NCBI RefSeq assembly: GCF_003634275.1
Contig: NZ_RBWY01000002.1
Coordinates: forward strand, 331,467 to 395,466
Length of the DNA stretch: 64,000 bases
Source: Orbus hercynius
GTDB lineage: Bacteria > Pseudomonadota > Gammaproteobacteria > Enterobacterales > Orbaceae
Reading direction: 5' to 3'
A program made the position numbers and the translations under genes. Below are positions 9,518-20,521 of this stretch, in pieces. The notes beneath the pieces are model-generated. The model saw only the letters and a program-made list of their open reading frames with translations, made no database searches and had not been told where the DNA came from. How positions within the stretch are numbered: the stretch's first letter is position 1; every line of letters begins with the position of its first letter.

Positions 9518-10573
9518 ATGAATTATAAAAATGATGATGTCCATATTTCGAGTATTCGAGAACTTTTACCTCCGATTGCGTTATTAGAAAAATTTCCCGT
9601 AACACATTCTGTGGCTAATCTGGTTTGTGATACCCGCCAGAAAATTCACCACATATTAACCCATCAAGACGATCGTTTATTGGTTGTAATTGGACCATGT
9701 TCTATTCACGATACGAAGGCTGCATTAGAATATGCAAACCGCCTTAACAGCCTGCGTGCTCAATATCAAAATGAGTTAGAAATTGTGATGCGAGTTTATT
9801 TTGAAAAACCAAGAACAACAGTTGGTTGGAAAGGCTTAATTAATGATCCCTTCATTAACCATACCTTTGATATAAATGAAGGGCTTAGAATTGCACGTAA
9901 GCTATTAATTGATATCAATGAGTTGGGTGTACCTGCGGCGAGCGAATTTTTAGATATGATTTCACCTCAGTACTTAGCGGATTTAATGAGTTGGGGCGCG
10001 ATTGGCGCAAGAACAACTGAGTCTCAAGTGCATCGTGAATTAGCATCAGGCTTGTCATGCCCTGTTGGATTTAAAAATGGTACCGATGGAACAATGAAAG
10101 TCGCGATCGATGCAATTAACGCTGCAAATGCGCCACATTGTTTCTTATCGGTAACCAAATTTGGTCATTCTGCGATTGTTTCAACTACGGGTAACCCTGA
10201 TTGCCATATTATTTTACGTGGCGGTAAGGAACCTAATTATAGTGCTGCACATATCGCTGCGGTGAAACAGGATTTAGAACACGCCAGTATGCAATCGAAT
10301 ATTATGATTGATTTTAGTCATGCTAATAGCCGTAAGCAATTTAAAGAGCAAATAAATGTTGGTAATGCTGTTGCACAGCAAATTGCAGAGGGTGAGAAGG
10401 CAATTATAGGTGTGATGATAGAAAGTCATCTTGTTGAAGGGACGCAAAACCCAGATAGCGACCAACCGTTAGTGTACGGTAAAAGTATTACAGATGGTTG
10501 TATCGGTTGGGATGATTCAGCCGCGTTATTAGATGTATTAGCACTGGCAGTCAAACAACGGCGCAACGCGTAA
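9518..10573 (+). CDS. aroG: DAHP synthase, AroG type
   Basis: 3-deoxy-D-arabino-heptulosonate 7-phosphate synthase, the first step of the shikimate pathway, joining phosphoenolpyruvate and erythrose 4-phosphate. The 351-residue product begins MNYKNDD, like E. coli AroG (350); the upstream ATG at 9512 is only one base from the AGG Shine-Dalgarno, so 9518 is preferred. Diagnostic stretches include LLVVIGPCSIHD, RVYFEKPRTTVGWKGLINDP, GAIGARTTESQVHRELASG and IMIDFSHANS. Overall similarity is greatest to the Phe-sensitive AroG isoenzyme, so phenylalanine inhibition is expected. The gene is monocistronic and divergent from a LysR regulator. Confidence 0.93.
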   Translation: MNYKNDDVHISSIRELLPPIALLEKFPVTHSVANLVCDTRQKIHHILTHQDDRLLVVIGPCSIHDTKAALEYANRLNSLRAQYQNELEIVMRVYFEKPRTTVGWKGLINDPFINHTFDINEGLRIARKLLIDINELGVPAASEFLDMISPQYLADLMSWGAIGARTTESQVHRELASGLSCPVGFKNGTDGTMKVAIDAINAANAPHCFLSVTKFGHSAIVSTTGNPDCHIILRGGKEPNYSAAHIAAVKQDLEHASMQSNIMIDFSHANSRKQFKEQINVGNAVAQQIAEGEKAIIGVMIESHLVEGTQNPDSDQPLVYGKSITDGCIGWDDSAALLDVLALAVKQRRNA

Positions 10574-10579
10574 TTCAAT

Positions 10580-10608
10580 AGCCGATAAGCGCAATTATCT
10601 TATCGGCT
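10580..10608. terminator. hairpin between aroG and the S24-like repressor
   Basis: A perfect 10-bp stem AGCCGATAAG (10580-10589) / CTTATCGGCT (10599-10608) with a 9-base loop, between convergent genes. There is no long T-run, so strength is uncertain. Confidence 0.6.
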
Positions 10609-10630
10609 GTAATTAGCCATGATCTCGCGT

Positions 10631-11314
10631 TTAGTACAAATCTTTAATGATTTGTACAACACACCCGACCACTTTATATTGTTTAAAATCTTTACGAAGA
10701 ACTGAGATCGTTGCACAGCGATCATTATTACATTGCAGTTCCCAGCCATCAAGTGTTAAGCGGATACGTCTAAGAAGTGTCATATCTTTGTACTCAAGCA
10801 GATAAATTGCCCCATCAACAACTTCACGAATATCAGTATTGATGATCAAGCCATTATTATGCTTGATCTCAGGCTCCATAAGATCGCCTTTGGCCCAATA
10901 GATAATGAGTTTTTTGGCATCTAAACCACGATATTCTAACCACCCATCAAGTGCTGGGTAGTTCATCACTGGCGGCGTTCCTCGCACGTATTTTTGTGTT
11001 CTAGCCTCTTCAATGGTTGGCAATTGTTTCGCATAGACTGGAATACGATGAATATATTCGTTGTAGACATTATCATTTTCAGTATCACTGATATCTTCCA
11101 GCTTATGGCCAGTTGCCAGCCAGCAGTAAGAAACATTACATTTCTCGGCGATAGAAGCCAGACGACTAAGCGAGGGATATGTTTTTCCTGATAAATAGTC
11201 TCTTATTACTGTTTCTGACATGTTACACTTTTTAGCAAATACAGATACGGAATCGCCTTGCATAACCTCAGTTAAACGATTCTTGAATGTTTGCACACTT
11301 TTATTTATTATCAC
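10631..11314 (-). CDS. phage-type repressor: HTH (XRE) plus degenerate S24 domain
   Basis: A protein of 227 residues. An N-terminal helix-turn-helix (VFAKKCNMSETVIRDYLSG, 25-43) is joined to a C-terminal LexA/CI-like S24 fold (about 125-225). In active S24 repressors the motif GDSMEP carries the nucleophilic Ser and a later V-K-R-L segment carries the catalytic Lys. Here these read GDLMEP (Leu145) and LRRI (Arg182), so RecA-stimulated self-cleavage is not expected. The gene stands alone without integrase or other phage genes. The upstream 360 bases hold palindromes that could be its operators. Probably a domesticated prophage repressor; its targets are unknown. Confidence 0.82.
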   Translation of the reverse strand: MIINKSVQTFKNRLTEVMQGDSVSVFAKKCNMSETVIRDYLSGKTYPSLSRLASIAEKCNVSYCWLATGHKLEDISDTENDNVYNEYIHRIPVYAKQLPTIEEARTQKYVRGTPPVMNYPALDGWLEYRGLDAKKLIIYWAKGDLMEPEIKHNNGLIINTDIREVVDGAIYLLEYKDMTLLRRIRLTLDGWELQCNNDRCATISVLRKDFKQYKVVGCVVQIIKDLY

Positions 11315-11392
11315 AAGTATTTCCTATTCTTTATGCGTAAAAAAAATAATTATAAATCATTTTTTTGTTAAATTACAATTCAATAATGCAAT

Positions 11393-11441
11393 ATCTTTAA
11401 AAAGATTTAATGTTTTTTTTAGAGTATCTTTAAATTTAAAG
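11393..11441. promoter_or_regulatory. candidate operator palindromes upstream of the repressor
   Basis: ATCTTTAAAAAGAT (11393-11406) and CTTTAAATTTAAAG (11428-11441) are palindromic and are spaced 35 bases centre to centre. They lie 80-130 bases before the repressor start, where autoregulatory operators are often found. In such AT-rich DNA, palindromes of A and T are also common by chance. Confidence 0.35.
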
Positions 11442-11584
11442 TTTTATTTTTGGTGTTAAACGTGATTATTATTTTTATTTTAAACTAATTAACACGTTTT
11501 GCGATTTAAAAAAGTTGTTTTATTTTTTTAAGCGTGTTATTTTACCAGGGTGAAATATTTTCATTTTAAACTCATCTAATTTTT

Positions 11585-11606
11585 ACCCACTTATGTGGGT
11601 TTTTTC
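11585..11606 (+). terminator. orphan rho-independent terminator upstream of ubiI
   Basis: ACCCAC (11585-11590), a TTAT loop, GTGGGT (11595-11600) and a T-run give a compact terminator on the plus strand. No gene precedes it on that strand for about 1 kb (aroG already has its own hairpin). It may end a small RNA or act as a leader attenuator for ubiI. Confidence 0.65.
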
Positions 11607-11676
11607 TATAATATTTATTGTTCTCAAATTATGATATGCTTTGACACAATCAAAAGATTGGATATAAGAGGATATT

Positions 11677-12858
11677 GTGGTCGATTTTGATGTAATTGTG
11701 GTTGGTAGCGGATTAGTTGGGTTAGCAACGGCCAATGCCTTATGTAAGTCAACTATGAATATTGCCGTTGTTGATGCAAAGCACGATATTTATCGCCAAC
11801 TTATTACAGAGCAGCCCATGATCAGAGCCTCTGCGATCAATTTAGCGAGTCAGCGTTTTTTTGAAGATATTGGTGTTTGGCGAGATATTGAAGAGAGTAA
11901 TCGTGTTCTGGCATTTGATTCAATTGATGTGTTTGAAAAGCACGGCAATGCAAGACTCGCTGCTGATAGTACTCATTATGATTATTCTAATTTGGGTTAT
12001 ATTATAGAAAATCAACTGATGTTAAATGTCCTTTATCAACGGGCAATTAGTCAACCAAATGTTCATTTTTTACACCATAATGTCCAGGAACTTTTTTTCA
12101 GTAGTGATAGAGGGTTTGTGCAATTCGACAATGGTCAGCAAATCTCGGCTAAGCTAATTATTGCCGCTGATGGTGCCAATTCATTGATTCGACAAAAACA
12201 GCGGGTGCCTTTAATTCAAAGACCTTACCGTCATCAAGCCATAATTGCAACAGTAGAGACCCAGCTTCCTCATCGAGCTTGTGCTCGGCAAATTTTTTAT
12301 CCAGATGGAATTGTCGCATTTCTACCGTTATGGCAATCAAATACCAGTTGCTTAGTATGGTCTGCAAAACCGGTACCATCGAGAGAATTGTTAGCAATGG
12401 ATGATGTTTCATTCGCACAAGCATTGACTAACGTGACCGAGGCTTGTTTGGGGGATTGCCGTGTTATGAGTGAACGGTTAGCCTTCCCTTTGACTGCTCG
12501 TTACTGTCCTCAATCAGTACAAGATCGACTGATTTTAATTGGTGATGCTGCCCATACGATTCATCCTTTAGCCGGCCAAGGTGTTAATTTGGGGCTTGAG
12601 GACTCCAGACAGTTGGTCAATGTCATCCTAAAAAGTTATGCCGCAGATCAAGACATTGGGTTGAAGCAGCAATTTAGGGCATATCAGCGCATTCGTAATA
12701 AAGATGTGATTGCCATGCTAAGCGCTATGCAAATGATTCAGGATATGTTTGAGGGAGAATCGTGGCTAAAAAAACGTGCTAGAGGCATTGGTATGAATGT
12801 TATTAATATGGCATCACCCATTAAGAAACATTTGATCAAATATGCATTAGGAATATAG
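11677..12858 (+). CDS. ubiI: UbiI/VisC-type FAD-dependent ubiquinone hydroxylase
   Basis: A flavoprotein monooxygenase of 393 residues in the UbiH/UbiF/UbiI/VisC family. It has an N-terminal Rossmann motif (VVGSGLVGLATANALC, about 8-23), a mid-protein LIIAADGANSLIR (about 161-173) and the FAD-binding GDAAHTIHPLAGQGVNLGLED near 290-310. UbiI hydroxylates C5 of the benzoquinone ring in ubiquinone synthesis. The segment ATVETQLPHRACARQIF and the FLPL motif fit E. coli UbiI better than UbiF, but paralogue assignment by eye is not final. Translation starts at GTG 11677 with GAGG 5 bases upstream. It is monocistronic. Confidence 0.82.
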   Translation: MVDFDVIVVGSGLVGLATANALCKSTMNIAVVDAKHDIYRQLITEQPMIRASAINLASQRFFEDIGVWRDIEESNRVLAFDSIDVFEKHGNARLAADSTHYDYSNLGYIIENQLMLNVLYQRAISQPNVHFLHHNVQELFFSSDRGFVQFDNGQQISAKLIIAADGANSLIRQKQRVPLIQRPYRHQAIIATVETQLPHRACARQIFYPDGIVAFLPLWQSNTSCLVWSAKPVPSRELLAMDDVSFAQALTNVTEACLGDCRVMSERLAFPLTARYCPQSVQDRLILIGDAAHTIHPLAGQGVNLGLEDSRQLVNVILKSYAADQDIGLKQQFRAYQRIRNKDVIAMLSAMQMIQDMFEGESWLKKRARGIGMNVINMASPIKKHLIKYALGI

Positions 12859-12892
12859 ATTAAAACTCATTATTCTTTTCAGCGATGACAAA

Positions 12893-12918
12893 AAAACCAG
12901 CATATGATTGGCTGGTTT
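12893..12918. terminator. bidirectional terminator between ubiI and gyrB
   Basis: AAAACCAGC (12893-12901) pairs with GCTGGTTTT (12911-12919). The A-run on the left and T-run on the right let it serve both convergent genes. Confidence 0.82.
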
Positions 12919-12941
12919 TATTAATTAGAAAAATCAATCAA

Positions 12942-15371
<2,430 letters not shown>

Positions 15372-15395
15372 TCATTTGACTGATTAATCGTAAAT

Positions 15396-16472
15396 TTATG
15401 CAGAAATTATACCAGATTTTATGTGAAAAATCTTGTCATTTTCGTCAACCATTGATTGAATTTGTTCTTGATCAACGGCGCTAATAAAAACTTGTGCACC
15501 CGTCGATTTTAGTCTTTTAGCAAGTAATGCGCGTTTAGTTAAGTCTAATTCTGAAGCAAAATCGTCAAGAAGATAAAGACAGGATTGCTGAGTTTGTTTC
15601 GCATAAAATTCACCTTGAGCAAGCCTTAATGCACACATGAGTAATTTAAGTTGACCTCTAGAGAAAAGAACATCGATCGGAATATTATTAACACGTAACC
15701 TTAAGTCTGCTTTATGAGGGCCCATTGTTGTGTAATTTAATGCTCTATCTCTTTCAAAGTGTGCAATGAGTATCTCTGCATAGTCTTCCATCTCATCCCA
15801 GCCTTGATAAAATTGGCAATCTAATGTGTATTCGGGTAGAAATTCTTGTCCTGTTTGGATAATTTCAGGGCAAATTTGATTAATATAATCTGCTCGAATT
15901 TGGCTGACTTGATTAGCGATTGGAATGAGCTCTTTATCCCAAGGACGTAACTGATTATAGTTATGTACATTTTTGAGTAATGCATTGCGTTGCTTGATTA
16001 AACGACGCAGATTATTCCATAACATGATAAATTCATTGTAATGATGAAAACAGCCCCAGTCGATAAAAGATCTACGATATTTAGGCCCGCCATTTAATAA
16101 ATCAAATCCTTCTGGCGTTATAAGCTCAATGGGTAAAAGTTTAGCTAACTCAGCTAATTTAAATCCCTCATCATTATTGATTTTAATTTTATTATCGCCA
16201 CTGCGTGATTTTGATAATCCAACGGAATTGATTTTCCCACTCGGTGAAATAATATTGCTAAATAGGATCAATTCTGGCTGATGATGTTGGATAACTCGGC
16301 TAGAGAGTTGATGACGAAATGCTTTACCATGTCCTAACATGTAGATAGCTTCAAGAAAACTTGTTTTACCACTACCATTATCACCGATAATAAAATTAAA
16401 ATGTGTAGAGGGCTCAATCTCAGCAAAATCAATATTGCGGAAGTGATAAATTTTCAGTTTTGCAATGGTCAT
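15396..16472 (-). CDS. recF: RecF, DNA replication/repair gap-binding ATPase
   Basis: The ATG at 16472 (MTIAKLKIYHFRNI) gives 358 residues and matches the E. coli RecF start; an in-frame ATG at 16493 would add seven residues and has no better ribosome binding site. SMC-like motifs are present: Walker A IGDNGSGKTSFLEAIY near 30-45, the conserved LITPEGFDLLNGGPKYRRSF (quoted only in part by family), the signature FSRGQLKLLMCALRLA and Walker B YLLDDFASELD. RecF loads RecA at gapped DNA with RecO and RecR. It sits 36 bases after dnaN. Confidence 0.95.
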   Translation of the reverse strand: MTIAKLKIYHFRNIDFAEIEPSTHFNFIIGDNGSGKTSFLEAIYMLGHGKAFRHQLSSRVIQHHQPELILFSNIISPSGKINSVGLSKSRSGDNKIKINNDEGFKLAELAKLLPIELITPEGFDLLNGGPKYRRSFIDWGCFHHYNEFIMLWNNLRRLIKQRNALLKNVHNYNQLRPWDKELIPIANQVSQIRADYINQICPEIIQTGQEFLPEYTLDCQFYQGWDEMEDYAEILIAHFERDRALNYTTMGPHKADLRLRVNNIPIDVLFSRGQLKLLMCALRLAQGEFYAKQTQQSCLYLLDDFASELDLTKRALLAKRLKSTGAQVFISAVDQEQIQSMVDENDKIFHIKSGIISA

Positions 16473-16528
16473 ATTCGTATAAATGGTCCACATATTCAGT
16501 AGGTCAAACTGAATATGTATTTCAAGAA

Positions 16529-17632
16529 TTATAAACGCATTGGCATCACAACATACGTTGCAGCGTGTTGATTCAAGTCTTCAATCTGTACGCTTGAAGT
16601 TGAGTCCGAAAGTAGCATTTGGATGGTGTCACATTTGAGCGTATTGAGTACATCAAGTAAGTAGGTGACATTAAAGCCAATTTCAAGTGCTTCTGATTGA
16701 TATATTACATCGACAATCTCTTCAGCCTCTTCTTGCTCTGGGTTATTTGCCGTAATTTTCATCTGATTTTCATGGACATAAAGCCGAATTCCTCTGAATT
16801 TTTCATTGGATAAAATAGCGGCACGTGACAAGGCATTTTTTAGCTCTTCACAAGATGCTTCAAGCGTTTTATCCGGATTACGTGGTAACACCTTACGGTA
16901 ATCAGGGAAACGGCCATCGATCAATTTTGAGGTAAAAGTGAGATCTGCAAAATTGACTCTTAAATTATTATTACCAATTTGAATATTGATCAGCTCTTCA
17001 CTATCGCTCGAGAGTTTAGCCAGCTCTAACACGCTTTTTCTTGGCATTATGACCGAGCAAGTTGTTGGGGTATGTTCGCCAATGGGTAACGCACAGACTG
17101 CTAAACGATGACCATCGGTTGCAACAGTTTTAAGTAAATTATTCTCGGTCTCAAATAGCATGCCATTTAGATAGTAGCGTACGTCCTGATTTGCCATTGA
17201 AAATTGTACCGCATCAATGAGTGACTTTAAGGTTTTTTGTGGAATAGAAAAATCAGCATCACATTGCCAATTTTCTAAGTTAGGAAAGTCGTTTGCTGGT
17301 AATGTGGATAATGAAAATTTACTTCTACCTGATTGAATTGTAAGGCGATTATCATCAAATATCACTGAAATTTTCGCATCATTTGGTAAGCTACGGCAAA
17401 TATCTAAAAACTTGCGGGCAGGAACAGTTGTTGCGCCAGCTTCACTCGGTTCAGATAAAGGTAATCTTGAAATCATCTCAATTTCGAGATCCGTTCCAGT
17501 CATTAATAAAATATTATCACTCACCTGTAACAATAAATTGCCTAAGATAGGTAAAGTCGGACGGCTACTTAATGGTGCTGTGACAAGTTGCAATGGTTTA
17601 ATTAATTTTTCACGATCAATAATAAATTTCAT
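16529..17632 (-). CDS. dnaN: DNA polymerase III beta sliding clamp
   Basis: A protein of 367 residues (E. coli 366) made of three clamp domains, with MKFIIDREKLIKPLQLV at the start, RPTLPILGNLLL near 27 and the C-terminal VVMPMRL, nearly identical to the E. coli end that forms part of the partner-binding pocket. The dimeric ring tethers polymerase III and other clamp-binding proteins to DNA. It lies 28 bases downstream of dnaA and is expected to be co-transcribed with it and recF. Confidence 0.97.
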   Translation of the reverse strand: MKFIIDREKLIKPLQLVTAPLSSRPTLPILGNLLLQVSDNILLMTGTDLEIEMISRLPLSEPSEAGATTVPARKFLDICRSLPNDAKISVIFDDNRLTIQSGRSKFSLSTLPANDFPNLENWQCDADFSIPQKTLKSLIDAVQFSMANQDVRYYLNGMLFETENNLLKTVATDGHRLAVCALPIGEHTPTTCSVIMPRKSVLELAKLSSDSEELINIQIGNNNLRVNFADLTFTSKLIDGRFPDYRKVLPRNPDKTLEASCEELKNALSRAAILSNEKFRGIRLYVHENQMKITANNPEQEEAEEIVDVIYQSEALEIGFNVTYLLDVLNTLKCDTIQMLLSDSTSSVQIEDLNQHAATYVVMPMRL

Positions 17633-17660
17633 AATAATTGGTTCTTTATTTTATAAATAA

Positions 17661-19034
17661 TTATGTTGAAAGTGTTCGTATTAAATTAGAATAATCTTCT
17701 TTAATATCATTACTTTCTTCCCTTAATTCGGTTATTTTACGACAAGCATGTAACACTGTTGTATGATCTCGTCCACCAAAATCATTGCCGATCTCTGGCA
17801 GGCTTTTGTTGGTGAGCTCTTTAGCTAAAGCCATCGCAACCTGTCTTGGACGAGCGACTGAACGAGAGCGTCGTTTTGATAAAAGGTCAGAGACTTTTAT
17901 TTTATAATATTCAGCAACTGTTTTTTGAATATTTTCAATTGTTATCAGTTTTTCTTGTAAAGCAAGTAAATCTTTTAATGCATCCTTAACAAAATCGATA
18001 TTAATCGTTTTACCGGTGAAATTTGCATTTGCAATCACTCGATTTAGAGCGCCTTCAAGCTCCCGTACATTAGAACGTAAACGTTTAGCGATAAAAAAAG
18101 CGACCTCTTCAGACAATTTAATATTATTTTCTTCCGCTTTTTTCATTAAAATCGCCACTCGTGTTTCGAGTTCTGGCGGCTCGACGGCGATAGTTAGCCC
18201 CCAACCAAAACGTGATTTTAATCGATCTTCAACACCATCAATCTCTTTTGGATAGCGATCTGACGTTAATATAATTTGCTGATTACCTTCAAGTAAGGTA
18301 TTAAAGGTATGGAAAAACTCTTCTTGAGTACGTTCTTTATTAGCAAAAAACTGAATGTCATCGATCAATAAAGCATCAACCGAACGATAATAATTTTTAA
18401 AATCTTCTATAGCATTATTTTGTAAAGCTTTGACCATATCTTGGACAAAACGTTCAGAATGCATATAAATGACTTTGGCATCTTTTTTATTTTGCAAGAT
18501 CTGGTTACCGACTGAATGGAGTAGATGAGTTTTACCCAGTCCTGTTGAACCGTATACGAATAAAGGATTATAGGATTTACCTGGATTTTCGGCTACTTGC
18601 TTTGCCGCCGCATTAGCAAGCTGGTTTGATTTACCTTCGACAAAGCTGTCAAATGTATATTTAGGATTAATTCCTGATTGATATACGATATTTTCAGTAA
18701 TTTTTTGTGTTTTCCATTTGGGCTCTGTAGCGGTTACTTGTTCAGGCCCTTTTGGTCGAGGTGAGGTTTGTGTTGTGCTACGCAATTTTTTAGGTGAACC
18801 GACTTCGATTGACAATTTAGGCGATTGTGTATTAAGTAATTGGCTTAGTGACAACGAAATTTTAGCAAGGTATTTATTCTTAACCCAGTCAAGTACAAAA
18901 CGATTAGGGGCATAAAGATAAAGCTTATTATCCTCCATTTCGGCTTGCAATGGTCTAATCCATAAATTAAATTCCGTAGGCGTTAACTCTTCTTGCAATT
19001 GAGATAAACAGGTTTGCCAGATCGTTGTAGGCAC
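17661..19034 (-). CDS. dnaA: Chromosomal replication initiator DnaA
   Basis: Starting at GTG 19034, which has GGAG 6 bases upstream and aligns with the E. coli start, the protein has 457 residues; the longer ATG start at 19076 overlaps a DnaA box and is unlikely. Domain I ([19 protein letters not shown]) is followed by a linker, an AAA+ domain with Walker A GSTGLGKT (162-169) and Walker [11 protein letters not shown], and domain IV with the DnaA-box reading motif [15 protein letters not shown]. DnaA-ATP melts oriC. DnaA boxes in its own upstream region suggest autoregulation. dnaN follows by 28 bases. Confidence 0.96.
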   Translation of the reverse strand: MPTTIWQTCLSQLQEELTPTEFNLWIRPLQAEMEDNKLYLYAPNRFVLDWVKNKYLAKISLSLSQLLNTQSPKLSIEVGSPKKLRSTTQTSPRPKGPEQVTATEPKWKTQKITENIVYQSGINPKYTFDSFVEGKSNQLANAAAKQVAENPGKSYNPLFVYGSTGLGKTHLLHSVGNQILQNKKDAKVIYMHSERFVQDMVKALQNNAIEDFKNYYRSVDALLIDDIQFFANKERTQEEFFHTFNTLLEGNQQIILTSDRYPKEIDGVEDRLKSRFGWGLTIAVEPPELETRVAILMKKAEENNIKLSEEVAFFIAKRLRSNVRELEGALNRVIANANFTGKTINIDFVKDALKDLLALQEKLITIENIQKTVAEYYKIKVSDLLSKRRSRSVARPRQVAMALAKELTNKSLPEIGNDFGGRDHTTVLHACRKITELREESNDIKEDYSNLIRTLST

Positions 19035-19066
19035 GAAAGACTCCAAATAATTTTTAATGTCAATGA

Positions 19067-19109
19067 TTATCCACAAATTTAGTTAATCAATTTCGTTAAT
19101 TGTGAATAA
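19067..19109. promoter_or_regulatory. two consensus DnaA boxes upstream of dnaA
   Basis: TTATCCACA at 19067-19075 (plus strand) and TGTGAATAA at 19101-19109 (the reverse complement of TTATTCACA) both fit TTATNCACA. They lie 33-75 bases upstream of the dnaA start in AT-rich DNA. They are best read as autoregulatory sites; two boxes are too few to call oriC. Confidence 0.7.
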
Positions 19110-19208
19110 AAAAAAATATTGCTAGTTTTTGATTTTTTTTTGTACAAATGCTCGGCTAGCAAGATAGGTATTTGATGTCAGCTATTGTAATTGATGTGTA
19201 TAAATAAT

Positions 19209-19240
19209 CAATAAAAAACCCGGTTATTAAACCGGGTTTT
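19209..19240 (-). terminator. rho-independent terminator of ompA
   Basis: AAAACCCGGT (19215-19224) and ACCGGGTTTT (19231-19240) form a 10-bp stem with a 6-base loop; on the minus strand it is followed by a T-rich run, about 25 bases past the ompA stop codon. Confidence 0.88.
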
Positions 19241-19264
19241 GGTAAAATAAACTAATTATTCAAA

Positions 19265-20314
19265 TTATTTAGTATTATCTTTATGTTCAGTTACTTCAAA
19301 CTCTTGAACCGATACTGCTTTAACTTCGATCTCAACACGACGATCTGGTGCTAAACAAGTGATAAGCTCTGCACCTTTAAGCGCATTACATTGATCACCA
19401 GTAAGTGGCTGTGATTTACCAACACCACGAGCACTGATTAAGTTAGCAGGAACACCTTGAGATACTAGGTAATTCATTACTGCATCTGCACGTTTTTCTG
19501 ATAATTTTAAGTTATAGCTGCTTGAACCGATACGGTCAGTGTGGCCAATAACTACGATAGCACTTTCAGATGGATTAAGTTTAATTAAAGTGCTCACTAA
19601 GTTGTCTAGTGCTGCTTTCCCTTCTGGTTTTAACTCAGCTTTAGCATAAGTAAATAGCACATCTTCATTTAGTACAAAACGATTTTCACGTAATACTAAT
19701 TCTGATGCTTTAGCTACATTTGGTGAACCTAACGCGTAAGTCACACCTAATGTTAATAGACCATTACTTGGATCTGTTGGGCCATCGTTACCAATTTTGT
19801 TAACCCACTGGTATTCTAAACGTGTAGAGAAATCTTCATTTAAACGGTAATCAAAACCTAAAGCATACACAGGAGATACACTTGTATCTGTGCTATGGCT
19901 ACCGCCAGATTTCCATTTAGTCGTGTGGATGAATGCACCGGCACGAGCATAGATATCTAAATCATCAGAGATAAATGAAATAGGGTAGCTAACTTTACCT
20001 GTTAATGATGCACCGTGAACAGTTAATTTACCTGTTGGGCTGCTACCATTTGTTTTATATTCTGCTTTACCTAACCAATCATAACCTAGTTCAGCTGCAA
20101 GGTAACGGTTCGCCTGAAAACCAACAAATGCACCACCACCGACACGACTAGCAGATACTTTATCAGCACCTTCAACTTTGTCCGATTCAGTTTTGTAAAA
20201 TTTTGACCAACCTAATTTACCACCAACATACCAAGTATTTTCTGGTAATGCAGCGTTTGCTACAGATGTTATGCTAGCAATTGCCACAGCTAGCGCTAAA
20301 GTTGTTTTTTTCAT
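19265..20314 (-). CDS. ompA: OmpA-family outer membrane protein
   Basis: Starting at ATG 20314 (GAGGT just upstream) the protein has 349 residues. A signal peptide of 21 residues ends in VANA. An eight-stranded beta-barrel (about 22-190) includes NTWYVGGKLGWSKFY and alternating aromatic strands. A periplasmic OmpA_C domain (about 215-330) has VIGHTDRIGSSSYNLKLSEKRA, the peptidoglycan-binding signature, and a Cys pair (DQCNAL and LITCLA) as in E. coli OmpA. It gives envelope stability and is a typical highly expressed gene with a strong terminator. Its place directly upstream of dnaA is unusual, since rpmH-rnpA is normally there. Confidence 0.92.
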   Translation of the reverse strand: MKKTTLALAVAIASITSVANAALPENTWYVGGKLGWSKFYKTESDKVEGADKVSASRVGGGAFVGFQANRYLAAELGYDWLGKAEYKTNGSSPTGKLTVHGASLTGKVSYPISFISDDLDIYARAGAFIHTTKWKSGGSHSTDTSVSPVYALGFDYRLNEDFSTRLEYQWVNKIGNDGPTDPSNGLLTLGVTYALGSPNVAKASELVLRENRFVLNEDVLFTYAKAELKPEGKAALDNLVSTLIKLNPSESAIVVIGHTDRIGSSSYNLKLSEKRADAVMNYLVSQGVPANLISARGVGKSQPLTGDQCNALKGAELITCLAPDRRVEIEVKAVSVQEFEVTEHKDNTK

Positions 20315-20521
20315 TTTGTACCTCAACTTGAATTTTTGTTGATAAATATTTTTAACAAACTTAATAATTACTGTTAAAAATAATTCTTTATTTCCATATA
20401 TTATTTTTATATTTTTCTTACACAGATGCTTTTATAGTATAGCACGTGTAATTTACTTGGCTACAGATAATTTTTACTTTACACAAATTAAAGGGCTTTT
20501 TTGTGCCATTTTTCATCTTAA

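Larger units (their letters stand above)
11315..11676. other. AT-rich control region between the repressor and ubiI
   Basis: 362 bases, very AT-rich. It contains the palindromes ATCTTTAAAAAGAT (11393-11406) and CTTTAAATTTAAAG (11428-11441), which share TATCTTTAAA, and the inverted arms AACACG (11491-11496) and CGTGTT (11533-11538). An orphan plus-strand terminator lies at 11585-11606. No protein-coding frame is evident. Confidence 0.6.

Noticed and set aside
10631..11676. Prophage or genomic island
   Set aside because: Only one phage-type regulator; no integrase, attachment-site repeats or structural genes, and flanks are core genes.
19035..19264. oriC next to dnaA
   Set aside because: Only two DnaA boxes and no repeated 13-mer array; better explained as dnaA autoregulation.
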